From JBBQVS01 sp964657325 (lineage in GTDB: Bacteria > Chloroflexota > Ktedonobacteria > Ktedonobacterales > Ktedonobacteraceae), in NCBI GenBank assembly GCA_964657325.1, contig CAZZVE010000003.1, forward strand, positions 1-64,000: a stretch of 64,000 nt of DNA, written 5' to 3'. Made by a program: the position numbers and the translations under genes. Of this stretch, positions 1 through 8,537 are shown piece after piece. Under the pieces are notes generated by a model. It saw only the letters and a list, made by a program, of their open reading frames with translations, made no database searches and was not told the origin of the DNA. Each line of letters begins with the position of its first letter. The stretch's first letter is position 1.

Positions 1-61
1 CGATGTATCGCGTCCTCGTCGGTGATCGATTGCCAGGAGGACGCGATACATCGGTCCCTAC
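1..61. repeat. Palindromic repeat, family A (cut by window edge)
   Basis: Two arms carrying the GATGTATCGCGTCCTC motif and its complement surround a short loop, and the right end is GGTCCCTAC. The same arms occur at 57231-57304 and, in diverged form, at 52053-52174, 55418-55521 and the left half of 26297-26356. The outer left end lies outside the window. This looks like a non-autonomous MITE or REP-type hairpin; no transposase is linked to it. Confidence 0.75.
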
Positions 62-960
62 CTCTTAACGATACGCTTTTGATTGAAACACTTGCGGCAA
101 CGCTTGCACTGGATCATGCAACAGTACGTCTAGCATTGGACGCATATACACTCGATGCTGAGAATGTTTTGTATCATGCCTCGGCAACAGAGGTACCAGC
201 ACCTCCGCTCATTCGTCTCGACGAGCAACATCGCGTTATATTTCTTGGAGGCTTATTTACCTATCCCCTCTTTTTCCTTACTCGTGAGTTGAAGCGGAAA
301 TACTCCTCTGAGTATCACACAGCTTCACAACTGCGTGAAGAGGTTTTTCGCCAGGACGTGTATGCCTTGTTTGCCGATAAACGCTTTGTCAAAAGCTCTG
401 GACACGTGGAATTACGAGATACAAAGGGGACCCTCACAACTGATGTGGATGCACTAATTTTTGATCGCAAAACGGGAACCTTGGCCCTGTTTGAACTCAA
501 GTCACAGGACCCCTTCGCCTACTCACCGCAAGAGCGTATCCGGCAACGAACCTACTTTTACGGTGCGAGTAAACAAGTGATTGCTTCTAGCGAATGGGTG
601 AAGCGTAACAGTGCAAATGCGCTCCTTAGTCGTCTCGACTCGACTCAGATTAAGCGACTTAAAGTGCAAAACGTTTTTATCTTCGTGTTAGGACGTTACC
701 TCGCACACTTTTTTGATGGCCCGCCGTTCGATGGGCGTGCCGCATGGGGAACGTGGTCACAAGTGCTACGTCTCACGCACGGAAAGCCATTTGGGGCAAG
801 CGATACGAACCCCATTCAATCACTACACAACAAGTTGACGAAAGACACGCCCTTAGCATTAGCTGATAAGTCTCTCTCTTTTCAAGAAATTGTAGTCGAG
901 CGTAAGCACATACGCGTGTATCCTTCATTTGAGACGTATCGAAGTAGTCATGGTGAATAA
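22..960 (+). CDS. Hypothetical protein with PD-(D/E)XK nuclease-like core
   Basis: The protein is 312 aa when read from a GTG at 22. Residues about 105-165 show a nuclease-like core: Glu107 in a helix, Asp143 in a DVDALIF strand, then FELKS with Glu158 and Lys160, the D...ExK spacing of PD-(D/E)XK enzymes. The frame stays open to the window edge, so the true start may lie upstream. The first ~13 codons lie inside a family A palindromic repeat, so the N-terminus as read is repeat-derived. No neighbour on the left is visible. The specific role (restriction, repair or defence) cannot be told from sequence alone; the nuclease call rests on motif spacing only. Confidence 0.6.
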   Translation: MIDCQEDAIHRSLPLNDTLLIETLAATLALDHATVRLALDAYTLDAENVLYHASATEVPAPPLIRLDEQHRVIFLGGLFTYPLFFLTRELKRKYSSEYHTASQLREEVFRQDVYALFADKRFVKSSGHVELRDTKGTLTTDVDALIFDRKTGTLALFELKSQDPFAYSPQERIRQRTYFYGASKQVIASSEWVKRNSANALLSRLDSTQIKRLKVQNVFIFVLGRYLAHFFDGPPFDGRAAWGTWSQVLRLTHGKPFGASDTNPIQSLHNKLTKDTPLALADKSLSFQEIVVERKHIRVYPSFETYRSSHGE

Positions 961-1026
961 TGTGGTTTAACGAAATAACAGGGATGTCTGATGAATATTG
1001 AGAACCAAAAACGGTCATTCTTTTCG

Positions 1027-1140
1027 GTAGGAGCAGCAATTCATTGCGCCTAAAGATGGGCTGGGAGGGGTTCACATTGGAAGCGCGAATCGTTGCCCCG
1101 CCGCCCCCATCTTTGGGCGCAATGATATTGCTGCCCCTAC
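1027..1140. repeat. Palindromic repeat, family E, copy 1
   Basis: The element starts GTAGGAGCAGCAATTCATTG and ends with the near-complement (ATTGCTGCCCCTAC); the inner arms are CGCCTAAAGATGGG and CCCCCATCTTTGGGCG. A second copy of about 125 bp is at 3018-3142. It fills the space between two convergent genes and may act as a bidirectional hairpin. No coding capacity was credited. Confidence 0.8.
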
Positions 1141-1160
1141 CGCCCTTGCCGTGTTCGAGT

Positions 1161-1961
1161 TTAAGTATCAGTACCAGTTTGTTCAACCGCATCATCAGTC
1201 CCAGCGATAAACCCGCGCACGATGTTTGCTAGTTGCTTGGGTGAATTGTAGTTTGCGTCGTGCGCGGCTCCTGCGATAACAACAAGCTTGCCATTGGGAA
1301 GCAGATTTTTGGCCTCCTCTGCCCAACGTTGTGGCACAACAGTATCATGTGAGCCGCGTACAATGAGCGTTGGCACCTGCATATGTGGCAGATGTTCATC
1401 AATGCGGTCTTGTAGTCCGTATTGTAGTGTACGAGCCGTACGTCGAATCCCTGCATGAAAAAAGTCTCCAATCATGATTGGAAAAAGATGTGCAGGTTCA
1501 AAGGGAACATTTGCTAGCCAGCGTCCAATCTCTTGATGAGCAGTCAACGCTCGCGGGTCCATTGATGGTCCAACAAGAATGGCACGTTCGATGCAATTGG
1601 GATAGCGTAATGCAAATTGCGCGATCACCTGACAGCCAAGCGAATTGCCAAGGAGTGTCGCACGATCTAGTCCAATCGCCTGCATCCATTGTGCAAGTAC
1701 ATCTGCCATTTGTGAAACATTCAAGGCGTGTGGCGGCTTTGTGCTTTTACCAAAGCCCGGAAGATCGGGTATATAGATGTGATAGGAAGAGACAAGCTCA
1801 GAAGCGGTCGGTAGCATATAGGTATTAGAGGTTGCGAGTCCGTGAACCATGACAATTGATGGTGCATCGATAGGTAGTGTGTTTGATGAGACTCGATAAT
1901 GTATAGTATGATCAGAAACTTGCACGTTTCGGCTTTCAAGCATAGAGTATTTGTTCTTCAT
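1161..1961 (-). CDS. Alpha/beta hydrolase
   Basis: The protein is a 266 aa alpha/beta-hydrolase-fold enzyme, probably cytosolic. The oxyanion HG is at 40-41 and the nucleophile elbow GNSLG at 105-109 (Ser107). Asp206 in RGSHDTVV and His234 in GAAHDAN complete a triad. The start was placed at the ATG at 1961 because AAGGAG precedes it; an upstream in-frame ATG has no such site. An alternative ATG lies at 1943. Substrate is not predictable; the family includes esterases, C-C hydrolases and lactonases. A hairpin separates it from the next upstream gene, so it is probably its own transcription unit. Confidence 0.85.
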   Translation of the reverse strand: MKNKYSMLESRNVQVSDHTIHYRVSSNTLPIDAPSIVMVHGLATSNTYMLPTASELVSSYHIYIPDLPGFGKSTKPPHALNVSQMADVLAQWMQAIGLDRATLLGNSLGCQVIAQFALRYPNCIERAILVGPSMDPRALTAHQEIGRWLANVPFEPAHLFPIMIGDFFHAGIRRTARTLQYGLQDRIDEHLPHMQVPTLIVRGSHDTVVPQRWAEEAKNLLPNGKLVVIAGAAHDANYNSPKQLANIVRGFIAGTDDAVEQTGTDT

Positions 1962-1986
1962 GCGCTCCTTATATGTCAAATAATAG

Positions 1987-2023
1987 GCATACACGGTAAA
2001 TGCATAGCGTTTACCGTGTATGC
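1987..2023 (-). terminator. Hairpin between dehydrogenase and hydrolase genes
   Basis: A perfect 14-bp stem (GCATACACGGTAAA and its complement) with a 9-nt loop lies 9 nt past the stop of the leftward dehydrogenase gene and just upstream of the hydrolase start. There is no clear U tract, so intrinsic termination is likely but not certain. Confidence 0.6.
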
Positions 2024-2031
2024 ACAACCCA

Positions 2032-2934
2032 TTATTTGATCCCAGACATTTCTTCCATGAATTGTATCATGACTGAGAAGTCCTCGTCGTGTCCCTGTGC
2101 GAGCGCGGCAGCATACATCTGTTCGGCTGCGGCTGTTGCAGGCATGGCGACAGAAAGCTCGGCGGCAAGGCGCATAATGAGGCTGAAGTCTTTGCGCATG
2201 GTCGCAAGCGCGAAGTTGACAGGATATTCTTTGCGTTCCGCGTTGGCAAGTTTCGCTTTATGGGCAGGTGCGATCACCGTTGTTTGTCCTAGCACATCAA
2301 GCAACTGTTTCCGGTCCAGTCCTGCTTTTTCGCCTAGCGCGATAGCCTCGGCGAGTGCTTGTAATTCAAGGCCGAGCATTGTATTCACGACCATCTTCAT
2401 CGTCGTGCCTTTGCCACTTTCGCCCATATAGAAAGTGTTTTTGCTCAATGCCTCAAGAATTGGCTTACACTGCTGATAGGTAGCCTCATCGCCGCCGACA
2501 AAGTAGACAAGGCTTCCCTCTTGCACCTGCGGTGTACTGCCGGATACAGCGGCGTCGAGCATCTCAACACCGTGTTCCTTTGCTGCTTGGAAAAGGTGGC
2601 GTGATGTTTCAGGTGAAACAGTACTCATATCAATGAGCGTTGTGTGTTGAGGTTGTACACCTGCGAGTATACCATCGTCGCCATACATCACGGCGTCAAG
2701 CGCGGCATTATCTGTCACCATAGAAATAATGACATCTGCCGACTTGCCGAGGTCGCGTGGTGTATCGACAACGGTTGCGCCTTTCTGCGCGACCTCTTGT
2801 GTCTTCTCTTTCGTGCGATCATAGACGCTGAGTGTATAGCCATGCTCCATCAGACGCTCGACCATCAAACTGCCCATATGTCCCAAACCAAGAAAGCCAA
2901 TAGTCGGCTTTGTGGATGTGTTGGATGTAGTCAT
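2032..2934 (-). CDS. NAD(P)-dependent 3-hydroxyisobutyrate dehydrogenase family protein
   Basis: The protein is 300 aa, the usual length for beta-hydroxyacid dehydrogenases. The N-terminal Rossmann motif GFLGLGHMG (13-21) binds the nucleotide. The substrate-site segment VSGS is near 130-133, and the catalytic Lys180 lies in KMVVNTMLG. The ATG at 2934 was chosen because the Rossmann strand begins about ten residues after it and GAGGAG lies upstream; the longer frame runs into a palindromic repeat. Family members oxidise 3-hydroxyisobutyrate, tartronate semialdehyde or 6-phosphogluconate-like acids; which one applies here is not visible. It stands alone between repeats. Confidence 0.88.
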   Translation of the reverse strand: MTTSNTSTKPTIGFLGLGHMGSLMVERLMEHGYTLSVYDRTKEKTQEVAQKGATVVDTPRDLGKSADVIISMVTDNAALDAVMYGDDGILAGVQPQHTTLIDMSTVSPETSRHLFQAAKEHGVEMLDAAVSGSTPQVQEGSLVYFVGGDEATYQQCKPILEALSKNTFYMGESGKGTTMKMVVNTMLGLELQALAEAIALGEKAGLDRKQLLDVLGQTTVIAPAHKAKLANAERKEYPVNFALATMRKDFSLIMRLAAELSVAMPATAAAEQMYAAALAQGHDEDFSVMIQFMEEMSGIK

Positions 2935-3017
2935 GATATGTCTTTCTCCTCTACTGCTCGTTTTTAGATTGTCTCTTTGGGACACGTTTGGTAGGGAGAT
3001 GGTGTGACATAGAAGCA

Positions 3018-3142
3018 GTAGGGGCGGCAATTCATTGCGCCCAAAGATGGGTTGGGAGGGGTTCACGTTGGCGTAAAAGAATCGTTGCCAATGCGTTCCC
3101 CCACCTCCCCCATCTTTGGGCGCAATGAACTGCCACCCCTAC
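3018..3142. repeat. Palindromic repeat, family E, copy 2
   Basis: The ends are GTAGGGGCGGCAATTCATTG and its near-complement (AATGAACTGCCACCCCTAC). Inner arms CGCCCAAAGATGGG and CCCCCATCTTTGGGCG match copy 1 at 1027-1140. It sits between the dehydrogenase start and the end of the Zn alcohol dehydrogenase gene. Confidence 0.85.
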
Positions 3143-3184
3143 CGTGAATATTGTATTTGGTCGTCAATGTTCACGTACCGCTAT

Positions 3185-4354
3185 TTACGGTTTCAGCACG
3201 ACGCGCAAACATTCATCATTCTTGTGCTTGAACGTCTCATATGCATTATGCACATCGTCAAGTGCCATGTGGTGCGTGACGACTGCTGATGGGTCAATCT
3301 CACCACGCGCGACACGTTCTACCAGCATGGGAACGTAGCGTTGGGCGTGCATTTGTCCCATGCGGAAGGTCAAGCCCTTCGAGAAGGCGATACCCATTGG
3401 AAACTTGTCAACAAAGCCTCCATAGACGCCCACAATCGAAAGCGTGCCACCTTTACGACAGGACTGAATGGCTTGACGTAACACGTTGATACGGTCTGTT
3501 TCAAGACGGAGTGTTTGCTTGACTTTATCGTAAAGACCCAGGAAATCGGCTCCATGTGACTCCATGCCTACCGCGTCGATACATGCATCTGGTCCCATGC
3601 CGCCCGTCATTTGCTTGAGTTCTTCAACCACGTCTGTGCCTTCATAGTTGAGGACCTCGGCATGACCAAATGTTTTTGCCATACGCAAGCGTTCAGGGAA
3701 TCTGTCAATGGCGATGACACGCCCGGCACCCAGCATATACGCACTACGCATCGCGAACAGTCCAACCGCACCCGCGCCCCAAATCGCTACCGTATCGCCT
3801 GGACGAATGCCACAGTTATCAGCCGCCATATAACCCGTCGGGAAGGCATCCGAGATGAACAACGCTTGCTCATCCGTCATGCTATCAGGAATTTTGGTAG
3901 GACCACTATCCGCGAAAGGCACACGGATATATTCTGCCTGACTACCAGCATAGCCACCATAGAGGTGCGAATAGCCGTAGATGGCAGCAGGCGTGAAGGT
4001 ATAGCCTGCTTCGGTCATCGCCGCGTTCGGATTCGAGTTATCGCACAGCGACCATAGACCGTTACGACAGAAGTAGCAGCGACCACACGCGATGACAGAG
4101 GGCACCACTACACGGTCGCCCTTCTTGATGTTTGTGATCTCTTTGCCGACCTCGACCACCTCACCCATGAACTCATGTCCAAGAATGTCGCCCTTTTCCA
4201 TTGTGGGAATATAGCCATCATACAAGTGTAGGTCCGAACCACAAATCGTTGTTGCCTGAACTTTGACAATGGCGTCACGCGGATTCGTAATTTTCGGTTC
4301 GGGAACCGTTTCAACACGCACATCGTGCGCACCATACCAACATGCAGCTTTCAT
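3185..4354 (-). CDS. Zinc-dependent alcohol dehydrogenase (MDR family)
   Basis: The protein is 389 aa. The catalytic zinc site is visible as Cys38 (TICGSD) and His60-Glu61 (GHE). The structural zinc loop has Cys90, Cys93, Cys96 and Cys104. A Rossmann segment (VAIWGAGAVGLFA) follows near 195. Length and an insert after the structural loop resemble the glutathione-independent formaldehyde dehydrogenase/threonine dehydrogenase-like branch. GAGGAG precedes the ATG. It starts 16 bp after the SRPBCC gene, so the two are probably one operon. The natural substrate is unknown. Confidence 0.9.
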   Translation of the reverse strand: MKAACWYGAHDVRVETVPEPKITNPRDAIVKVQATTICGSDLHLYDGYIPTMEKGDILGHEFMGEVVEVGKEITNIKKGDRVVVPSVIACGRCYFCRNGLWSLCDNSNPNAAMTEAGYTFTPAAIYGYSHLYGGYAGSQAEYIRVPFADSGPTKIPDSMTDEQALFISDAFPTGYMAADNCGIRPGDTVAIWGAGAVGLFAMRSAYMLGAGRVIAIDRFPERLRMAKTFGHAEVLNYEGTDVVEELKQMTGGMGPDACIDAVGMESHGADFLGLYDKVKQTLRLETDRINVLRQAIQSCRKGGTLSIVGVYGGFVDKFPMGIAFSKGLTFRMGQMHAQRYVPMLVERVARGEIDPSAVVTHHMALDDVHNAYETFKHKNDECLRVVLKP

Positions 4355-4370
4355 ATGCTCAACTCCTCTT

Positions 4371-5180
4371 TTAATTCTTTCTACCTTCGCTGCTCAGTGG
4401 TTGCCCATGACCCACTGGCTGCCCTGACAGTGTTGGAATTTCGCCTGACTCCATGATCTGCTTGAATTGACGCAGATTTTCTCGTACCTCTTGCTCTGGC
4501 AGATGTCCGAGTATCTTGCCAACCTCGGCTCCAATCATCCCGCCGAAAACAGGATATTCAATTTCCGAGGTTACGACGGTGCCTTTGCCTTCAGCCGCTG
4601 GCGTAAAACGTACCTGCCCGCCGCTGCCAAGAGGCGATTGGCCTTCGACGCGCCATGCGATCAAGCTGTCTGGTACATCCTCCGTGATTTCAGAATTCCA
4701 TTCGACAGGAATATCGCCTACAGGTACTTTTGCGATCCAATGTGAGTGCGTCGCATCCGTTGCTTTGACCGACTCGATATTGTGCATATACAATGGAGAC
4801 TTCTCGACATCACGCCAGAAGGCGTACAAATCGTGTGCAGGAAGGAGAATCGTCATCGAGCGTTTAATTCTCACGCCCTTGTTGTCAGGAAGGCTGGCAA
4901 CGGTACTTGGACTCTCATCATTCGTGTTCAGGTCAAGAAATTGATACGTGTAAGAATGTCCTGTTGCACCACGGCGAATTAGCTCGCCACCAGCGAGTGC
5001 TAGTCCAACTCCGGCTGCATTACGACGTGCTATACCATAGATTGCGAGCGCACTGCCTCCAGCAATTGAGAGGATACGCTCAATTTGTCCAACATTGACC
5101 AAATTTGCGCGCCTGGGATCATGTTGAATACCTGCTATGTCCTGACCTTCCGGTGATGTTACTGTGTTTGTGGAAGCCAT
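4371..5180 (-). CDS. SRPBCC family protein with N-terminal membrane region
   Basis: The protein is 269 aa. Residues about 30-70 form two hydrophobic, Gly/Ala-rich segments like the inner-membrane DUF2892 region. A polyketide-cyclase/SRPBCC lipid-binding fold follows (about 105-245, from IKRSMTILLPAHDLYAFWRD). This two-part layout is known in cyclase/dehydrase proteins of the COG5637 type. It lies first in a two-gene unit with the downstream Zn dehydrogenase. The ligand is unknown. The start ATG is preceded by AAAAGGAGC, a good ribosome-binding site. Confidence 0.8.
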   Translation of the reverse strand: MASTNTVTSPEGQDIAGIQHDPRRANLVNVGQIERILSIAGGSALAIYGIARRNAAGVGLALAGGELIRRGATGHSYTYQFLDLNTNDESPSTVASLPDNKGVRIKRSMTILLPAHDLYAFWRDVEKSPLYMHNIESVKATDATHSHWIAKVPVGDIPVEWNSEITEDVPDSLIAWRVEGQSPLGSGGQVRFTPAAEGKGTVVTSEIEYPVFGGMIGAEVGKILGHLPEQEVRENLRQFKQIMESGEIPTLSGQPVGHGQPLSSEGRKN

Positions 5181-5210
5181 AATCCGCTCCTTTTATGATG
5201 TCAAAAAAAC

Positions 5211-5294
5211 TAGGGCACCCGCAAGGGGACGCCCCTCCCATATGACGAGCTTGCGCTTCGTGTTCATGTATGGGAGGGGCGTCCCCAAAGCCGC
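5211..5294. repeat. Palindromic repeat, family D, copy 1 (right end decayed)
   Basis: The left arm is AGGGCACCCGCAAGGGGACG and the inner arms are CCCCTCCCAT and ATGGGAGGGGCGTCCCC. The right outer arm has diverged (AAAGCCGC instead of TTGCGGGTGCCC). An intact copy of the family is at 55550-55642. Confidence 0.75.
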
Positions 5295-5347
5295 ATTCGG
5301 GGAATGATGAAGGCAGCGGACGCCCTTGCCCTTGCTAGAGAACAAAA

Positions 5348-6241
5348 CTATGCGTTTGTACCATCAGGTGTCATAGGCATGCTGTTGGCTGGACTTTCCA
5401 TCTTGGGTGTGCCTGCGGTTGCCATGCCCTTTGGCGTGATCAGCGTGTGTGAAGGCAATGGTGCAGGAGCCAACATTGGTATCTGGCCTAGTGGCTTCGC
5501 TGTAACCATTGTGAACTGGCCTTTGCCATCGATAGAGGTGCCTTCGGTGAAGCGTGCATGTTCAGGCAATGGTGCGCTGGACTGTACAAAGTACTGATAG
5601 CTGAACTCATTGCGCTCGTTCGCCTGTGGGAAGTCACTTGGAACAGGATATGCGTTCTGTAACTCTTCGAGGACTGCTAACCACTGGTTTTGATGCATCG
5701 TGTCGCGTGCGATCAAGAAGCCAAGCGTATCTTTCATGCCTGGATCGTCAGTCATTTCCCATAGGCGTGTGACGAGTAGGCGACCTGTGGTCTCCGCCGC
5801 GACATTCGCGTGCATGTCTGCTACTAGATTGCCACTGGCGACAACCCAGGAACCATTGAAGGGATTGCCGTTGGCATCTTCTGCGGTAGCGGCAAGCGCA
5901 GCTGAAAGAAAGTGACGTGGATTCATGCCGCCCAGGACTGCTGCTACGGTAGGATTCTGCCCTGCAATTGTATCCTTCAAGGACGTTGGCGCGCCTTCAA
6001 GGTTGAGTGCTACGGCTGTTGCCAGCATCTCGATGTGACCAATTTCTTCGGTACCTGTGTTGTAGAGCATATCCTTGTACTTCGCGGGTCCTCGGAAGCC
6101 CCATGCCTGGAATAGGTACTGAAGCATAACACGGATTTCGCCCTCGATACCGCCTATGGCTTGCTGAAGCATTTTGGCGAATACTGGATTGGGCTTGTCA
6201 ACGCGAACGGGATAGGCTAGATGTGGATCGCTATAAAACAT
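5348..6241 (-). CDS. Manganese catalase
   Basis: The protein is 297 aa and should disproportionate H2O2 at a dimanganese site. Ligands fit the family in number and spacing: Glu35, Glu66 and His69 (EEIGH), Glu150 (AAET) and His183 (DTMHQNQW). This matches the well-known Lactobacillus plantarum enzyme within two residues. The C-terminal ~50 residues are Pro/Met-rich and probably wrap the hexamer. The start MFYSD was chosen over a longer frame because AAAGG lies nine bases upstream. It is a stand-alone gene flanked by a repeat and an isolated nuoD. The tail is longer and more Pro-rich than usual. Confidence 0.9.
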   Translation of the reverse strand: MFYSDPHLAYPVRVDKPNPVFAKMLQQAIGGIEGEIRVMLQYLFQAWGFRGPAKYKDMLYNTGTEEIGHIEMLATAVALNLEGAPTSLKDTIAGQNPTVAAVLGGMNPRHFLSAALAATAEDANGNPFNGSWVVASGNLVADMHANVAAETTGRLLVTRLWEMTDDPGMKDTLGFLIARDTMHQNQWLAVLEELQNAYPVPSDFPQANERNEFSYQYFVQSSAPLPEHARFTEGTSIDGKGQFTMVTAKPLGQIPMLAPAPLPSHTLITPKGMATAGTPKMESPANSMPMTPDGTNA

Positions 6242-6443
6242 GAATCGGAGCCTTTCTTGTGACTTTAAACATTGTTCGCGTAGTTGGAAGAATTCCACTA
6301 CGCACTTACCACGTTTCTATTGTATAGAAGGTGACTCAACACTAAAAAGTAGTTGGGTGATGATGAGCGACAAGATAGGATGGAAGTGCTTTGCTATACA
6401 AGATATATCTTCTCTCTTGTACCGCAAAGACTTCCCTCGTTTG

Positions 6444-7595
6444 TCAGCGGTCTACGCAGCCTAACACAAGGTCAGTGCTACCGATGATTGCGACCGCATC
6501 GCCCATTTTGTGCCCTCGTAGTAGTTCGGGCACAATTTGCAGGTTGCTCAAGGATGGGGAACGCATCTTGGCACGCCACGGATACTCACTCCCATCACTG
6601 ATCATGTAGAAACCATACTCGCCTCGGCTATTCTCAATGGCAAAGTAGGTTTCGCCGCGTGGAGGTCGTAGTGCAATAGGTACACGTGCCGCGATAGGGC
6701 CAGAAGGCATCTTGTCAATGGCAACACGACACAGGCGAATGCTTTCTCGCATTTCCTGCATACGAACGGCATTGCGTGCAAAGCAATCCCCTTCCTGGCG
6801 TACTTGCATATTGACGGGTACTTCACGATACGCCATGTAGGGACGATTGACGCGTATGTCCCATGCAATACCACTACCACGAGCCATCGGACCTGTAAGG
6901 CCATAGGCAAGTGCTTGTGACGCATCAATATAGCCAACTCCTTGTGTCCGAGATATGAAAATCTCATTACCCACCACCAGTTGCTCCAGCTCATCCAAGC
7001 CTTTCTCAATCTGATTGAGGACTGCTTCACATTCACGTAGCCAGCCCTTTGGAAAGTCGTGAAGGACTCCTCCAACACGCTGATAGTTGACGGTGAAGCG
7101 ACTTCCGGTGAGAGCCTCAAAAAGTCCCAGGATGCCTTCTCGATCACGGAATGCGTAGATCACGGGTGTAAACGCGCCAAGGTCGAGCAGATAGGTGCCA
7201 ACGCCGACCTGATGACTGGCAATACGTTGCATCTCTCCCACCAGGAGACGGATGTATTGCGCTCGTCTCGGTGGCTCCAATCCCATGAGTTGCTCTGCTG
7301 CCCCGACGTAGGCGATCTCGCACAGCATTGGCGAGAGGTAGTCCGAGTTGTCTGTATATCGAATACCCTGCATGAGCGTTCGATTTTCAAAAATCTTCTC
7401 CATTCCTCGATGCAGGTAGCCAATGATAGGTGTGCAATCAGTAATCGTTTCGCCTTCCAGCGAAAGAACTAAGCGCAAGACTCCATGTGTACTGGGGTGT
7501 TGCGGCCCCATGTTGAGCAACATCTCCTGCGACTTGACTCCCTCAGCCTCATCTGCGAAATCACTATGCAGGTCTGGTTGATCTGTCTGTGCCAT
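6444..7595 (-). CDS. nuoD: NADH-quinone oxidoreductase subunit D (stand-alone paralogue)
   Basis: The protein is 383 aa and closely resembles the nuoD at 30716-31870. NuoD forms part of the quinone-reduction chamber of complex I. The family motif MGPQHPSTHGVLR and the NSDYLSPM Tyr are kept. Differences from the operon copy at positions usually conserved include SHQ for SHL and a C-terminal GCVDR for GEVDR. No other nuo gene is nearby. A 35-base stretch near 7168-7203 is identical to the other copy, pointing to recent duplication or gene conversion. It may be an alternative subunit for a second complex I-like enzyme, or a relaxed duplicate. Confidence 0.9.
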   Translation of the reverse strand: MAQTDQPDLHSDFADEAEGVKSQEMLLNMGPQHPSTHGVLRLVLSLEGETITDCTPIIGYLHRGMEKIFENRTLMQGIRYTDNSDYLSPMLCEIAYVGAAEQLMGLEPPRRAQYIRLLVGEMQRIASHQVGVGTYLLDLGAFTPVIYAFRDREGILGLFEALTGSRFTVNYQRVGGVLHDFPKGWLRECEAVLNQIEKGLDELEQLVVGNEIFISRTQGVGYIDASQALAYGLTGPMARGSGIAWDIRVNRPYMAYREVPVNMQVRQEGDCFARNAVRMQEMRESIRLCRVAIDKMPSGPIAARVPIALRPPRGETYFAIENSRGEYGFYMISDGSEYPWRAKMRSPSLSNLQIVPELLRGHKMGDAVAIIGSTDLVLGCVDR

Positions 7596-7650
7596 ATGTT
7601 TCCTCGCAATTCTTTGTTTGTATTTTCTTCTATGAGCACTGTGAAAAGAA

Positions 7651-8205
7651 TTAATTCAGTTGCTCATTATTGACCACTTCTAAAATCATTCCTTCATCCG
7701 CACGTGCTTGTGAAAATTCCTCTTGCAGCCGTTCAAAATCAGCATACAACTGACACATCAACTGTATTCGGCCTGACTGTAAGGCACTCTGCTCAACCGC
7801 GTAGAGCAGACACTCACGAACGGTGACAGGACCATCGCCCAATGCCTGGCTATAGAATTTGGGCAGAACAACAAACATATTCATCAAGTCATCTGGAAAA
7901 TCGTCTAGTTGTTCATGAAGATTCAGAAGCCAGTGTTCGTAGCGCGCAATAAGATAAGCGAGTTCTCCATCTTTGTAGAGCTTGATTAGTAAGCTATTGC
8001 GTTCTGGCTGTTGTCCTCCAATAACTGTCTGCACCCAAAATTCGTTAGCTTCAATAAGGTGAGTGGCGAAGTCAAAAAGTGAGTGACTTTCAGGAATAGG
8101 CGCAACCCAATTTAACGCTGACTTTGGAATATTTTTAAGCTGATGAAGTACGAGACGCCCGGTGCGCTCAAGTGTGTTTGCGAAGCAAGCTGCTTCACTT
8201 TTCAT
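7651..8205 (-). CDS. DinB-like four-helix protein, metal site incomplete
   Basis: The protein is 184 aa. The N-terminal half has the DinB pattern LFDFATHLIEANEFW with one candidate metal-binding His. The usual HxxxH pair in the last helix is replaced by a stretch reading YAVEQSALQSGRIQL, so two of three metal ligands seem absent. The start at 8205 was chosen for AAAGGA seven bases upstream. DinB folds occur in mycothiol/bacillithiol transferases and in many uncharacterised proteins. Function is unknown; the call rests on fold-level resemblance. Confidence 0.55.
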   Translation of the reverse strand: MKSEAACFANTLERTGRLVLHQLKNIPKSALNWVAPIPESHSLFDFATHLIEANEFWVQTVIGGQQPERNSLLIKLYKDGELAYLIARYEHWLLNLHEQLDDFPDDLMNMFVVLPKFYSQALGDGPVTVRECLLYAVEQSALQSGRIQLMCQLYADFERLQEEFSQARADEGMILEVVNNEQLN

Positions 8206-8537
8206 AGAGATATCCTTTCTCATATGGAATAGAAGCTATAACTTGATAAACTCTGCATCCCAACTAGTAAACTCCTAGTGAGTAGCCCTTCAATGTTCAG
8301 CTTCTCTTCAAAGAATACTAAGACAGAATATGTACACACTTTGGTACTAAAACTATTTTGTAGTTTTGTGGAATTCCAAGAATTTCTAAGAACAAAGTTC
8401 ATTTTACAACACGAAAACAGTTGGATAAAGGTTACAAGATACTCATATGCCTAATGTGCAGCATTGGGTACTGGTTGCAACTAGAGAATGCTATAATGAA
8501 AGAACTTGAAGATGTTCTTTCGTTTGTAGGACTATAT

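Noticed and set aside
2935..3066. Longer N-terminus of the hydroxyisobutyrate-type dehydrogenase
   Set aside because: The extension lies in and next to a family E repeat and lies before the normal Rossmann start.
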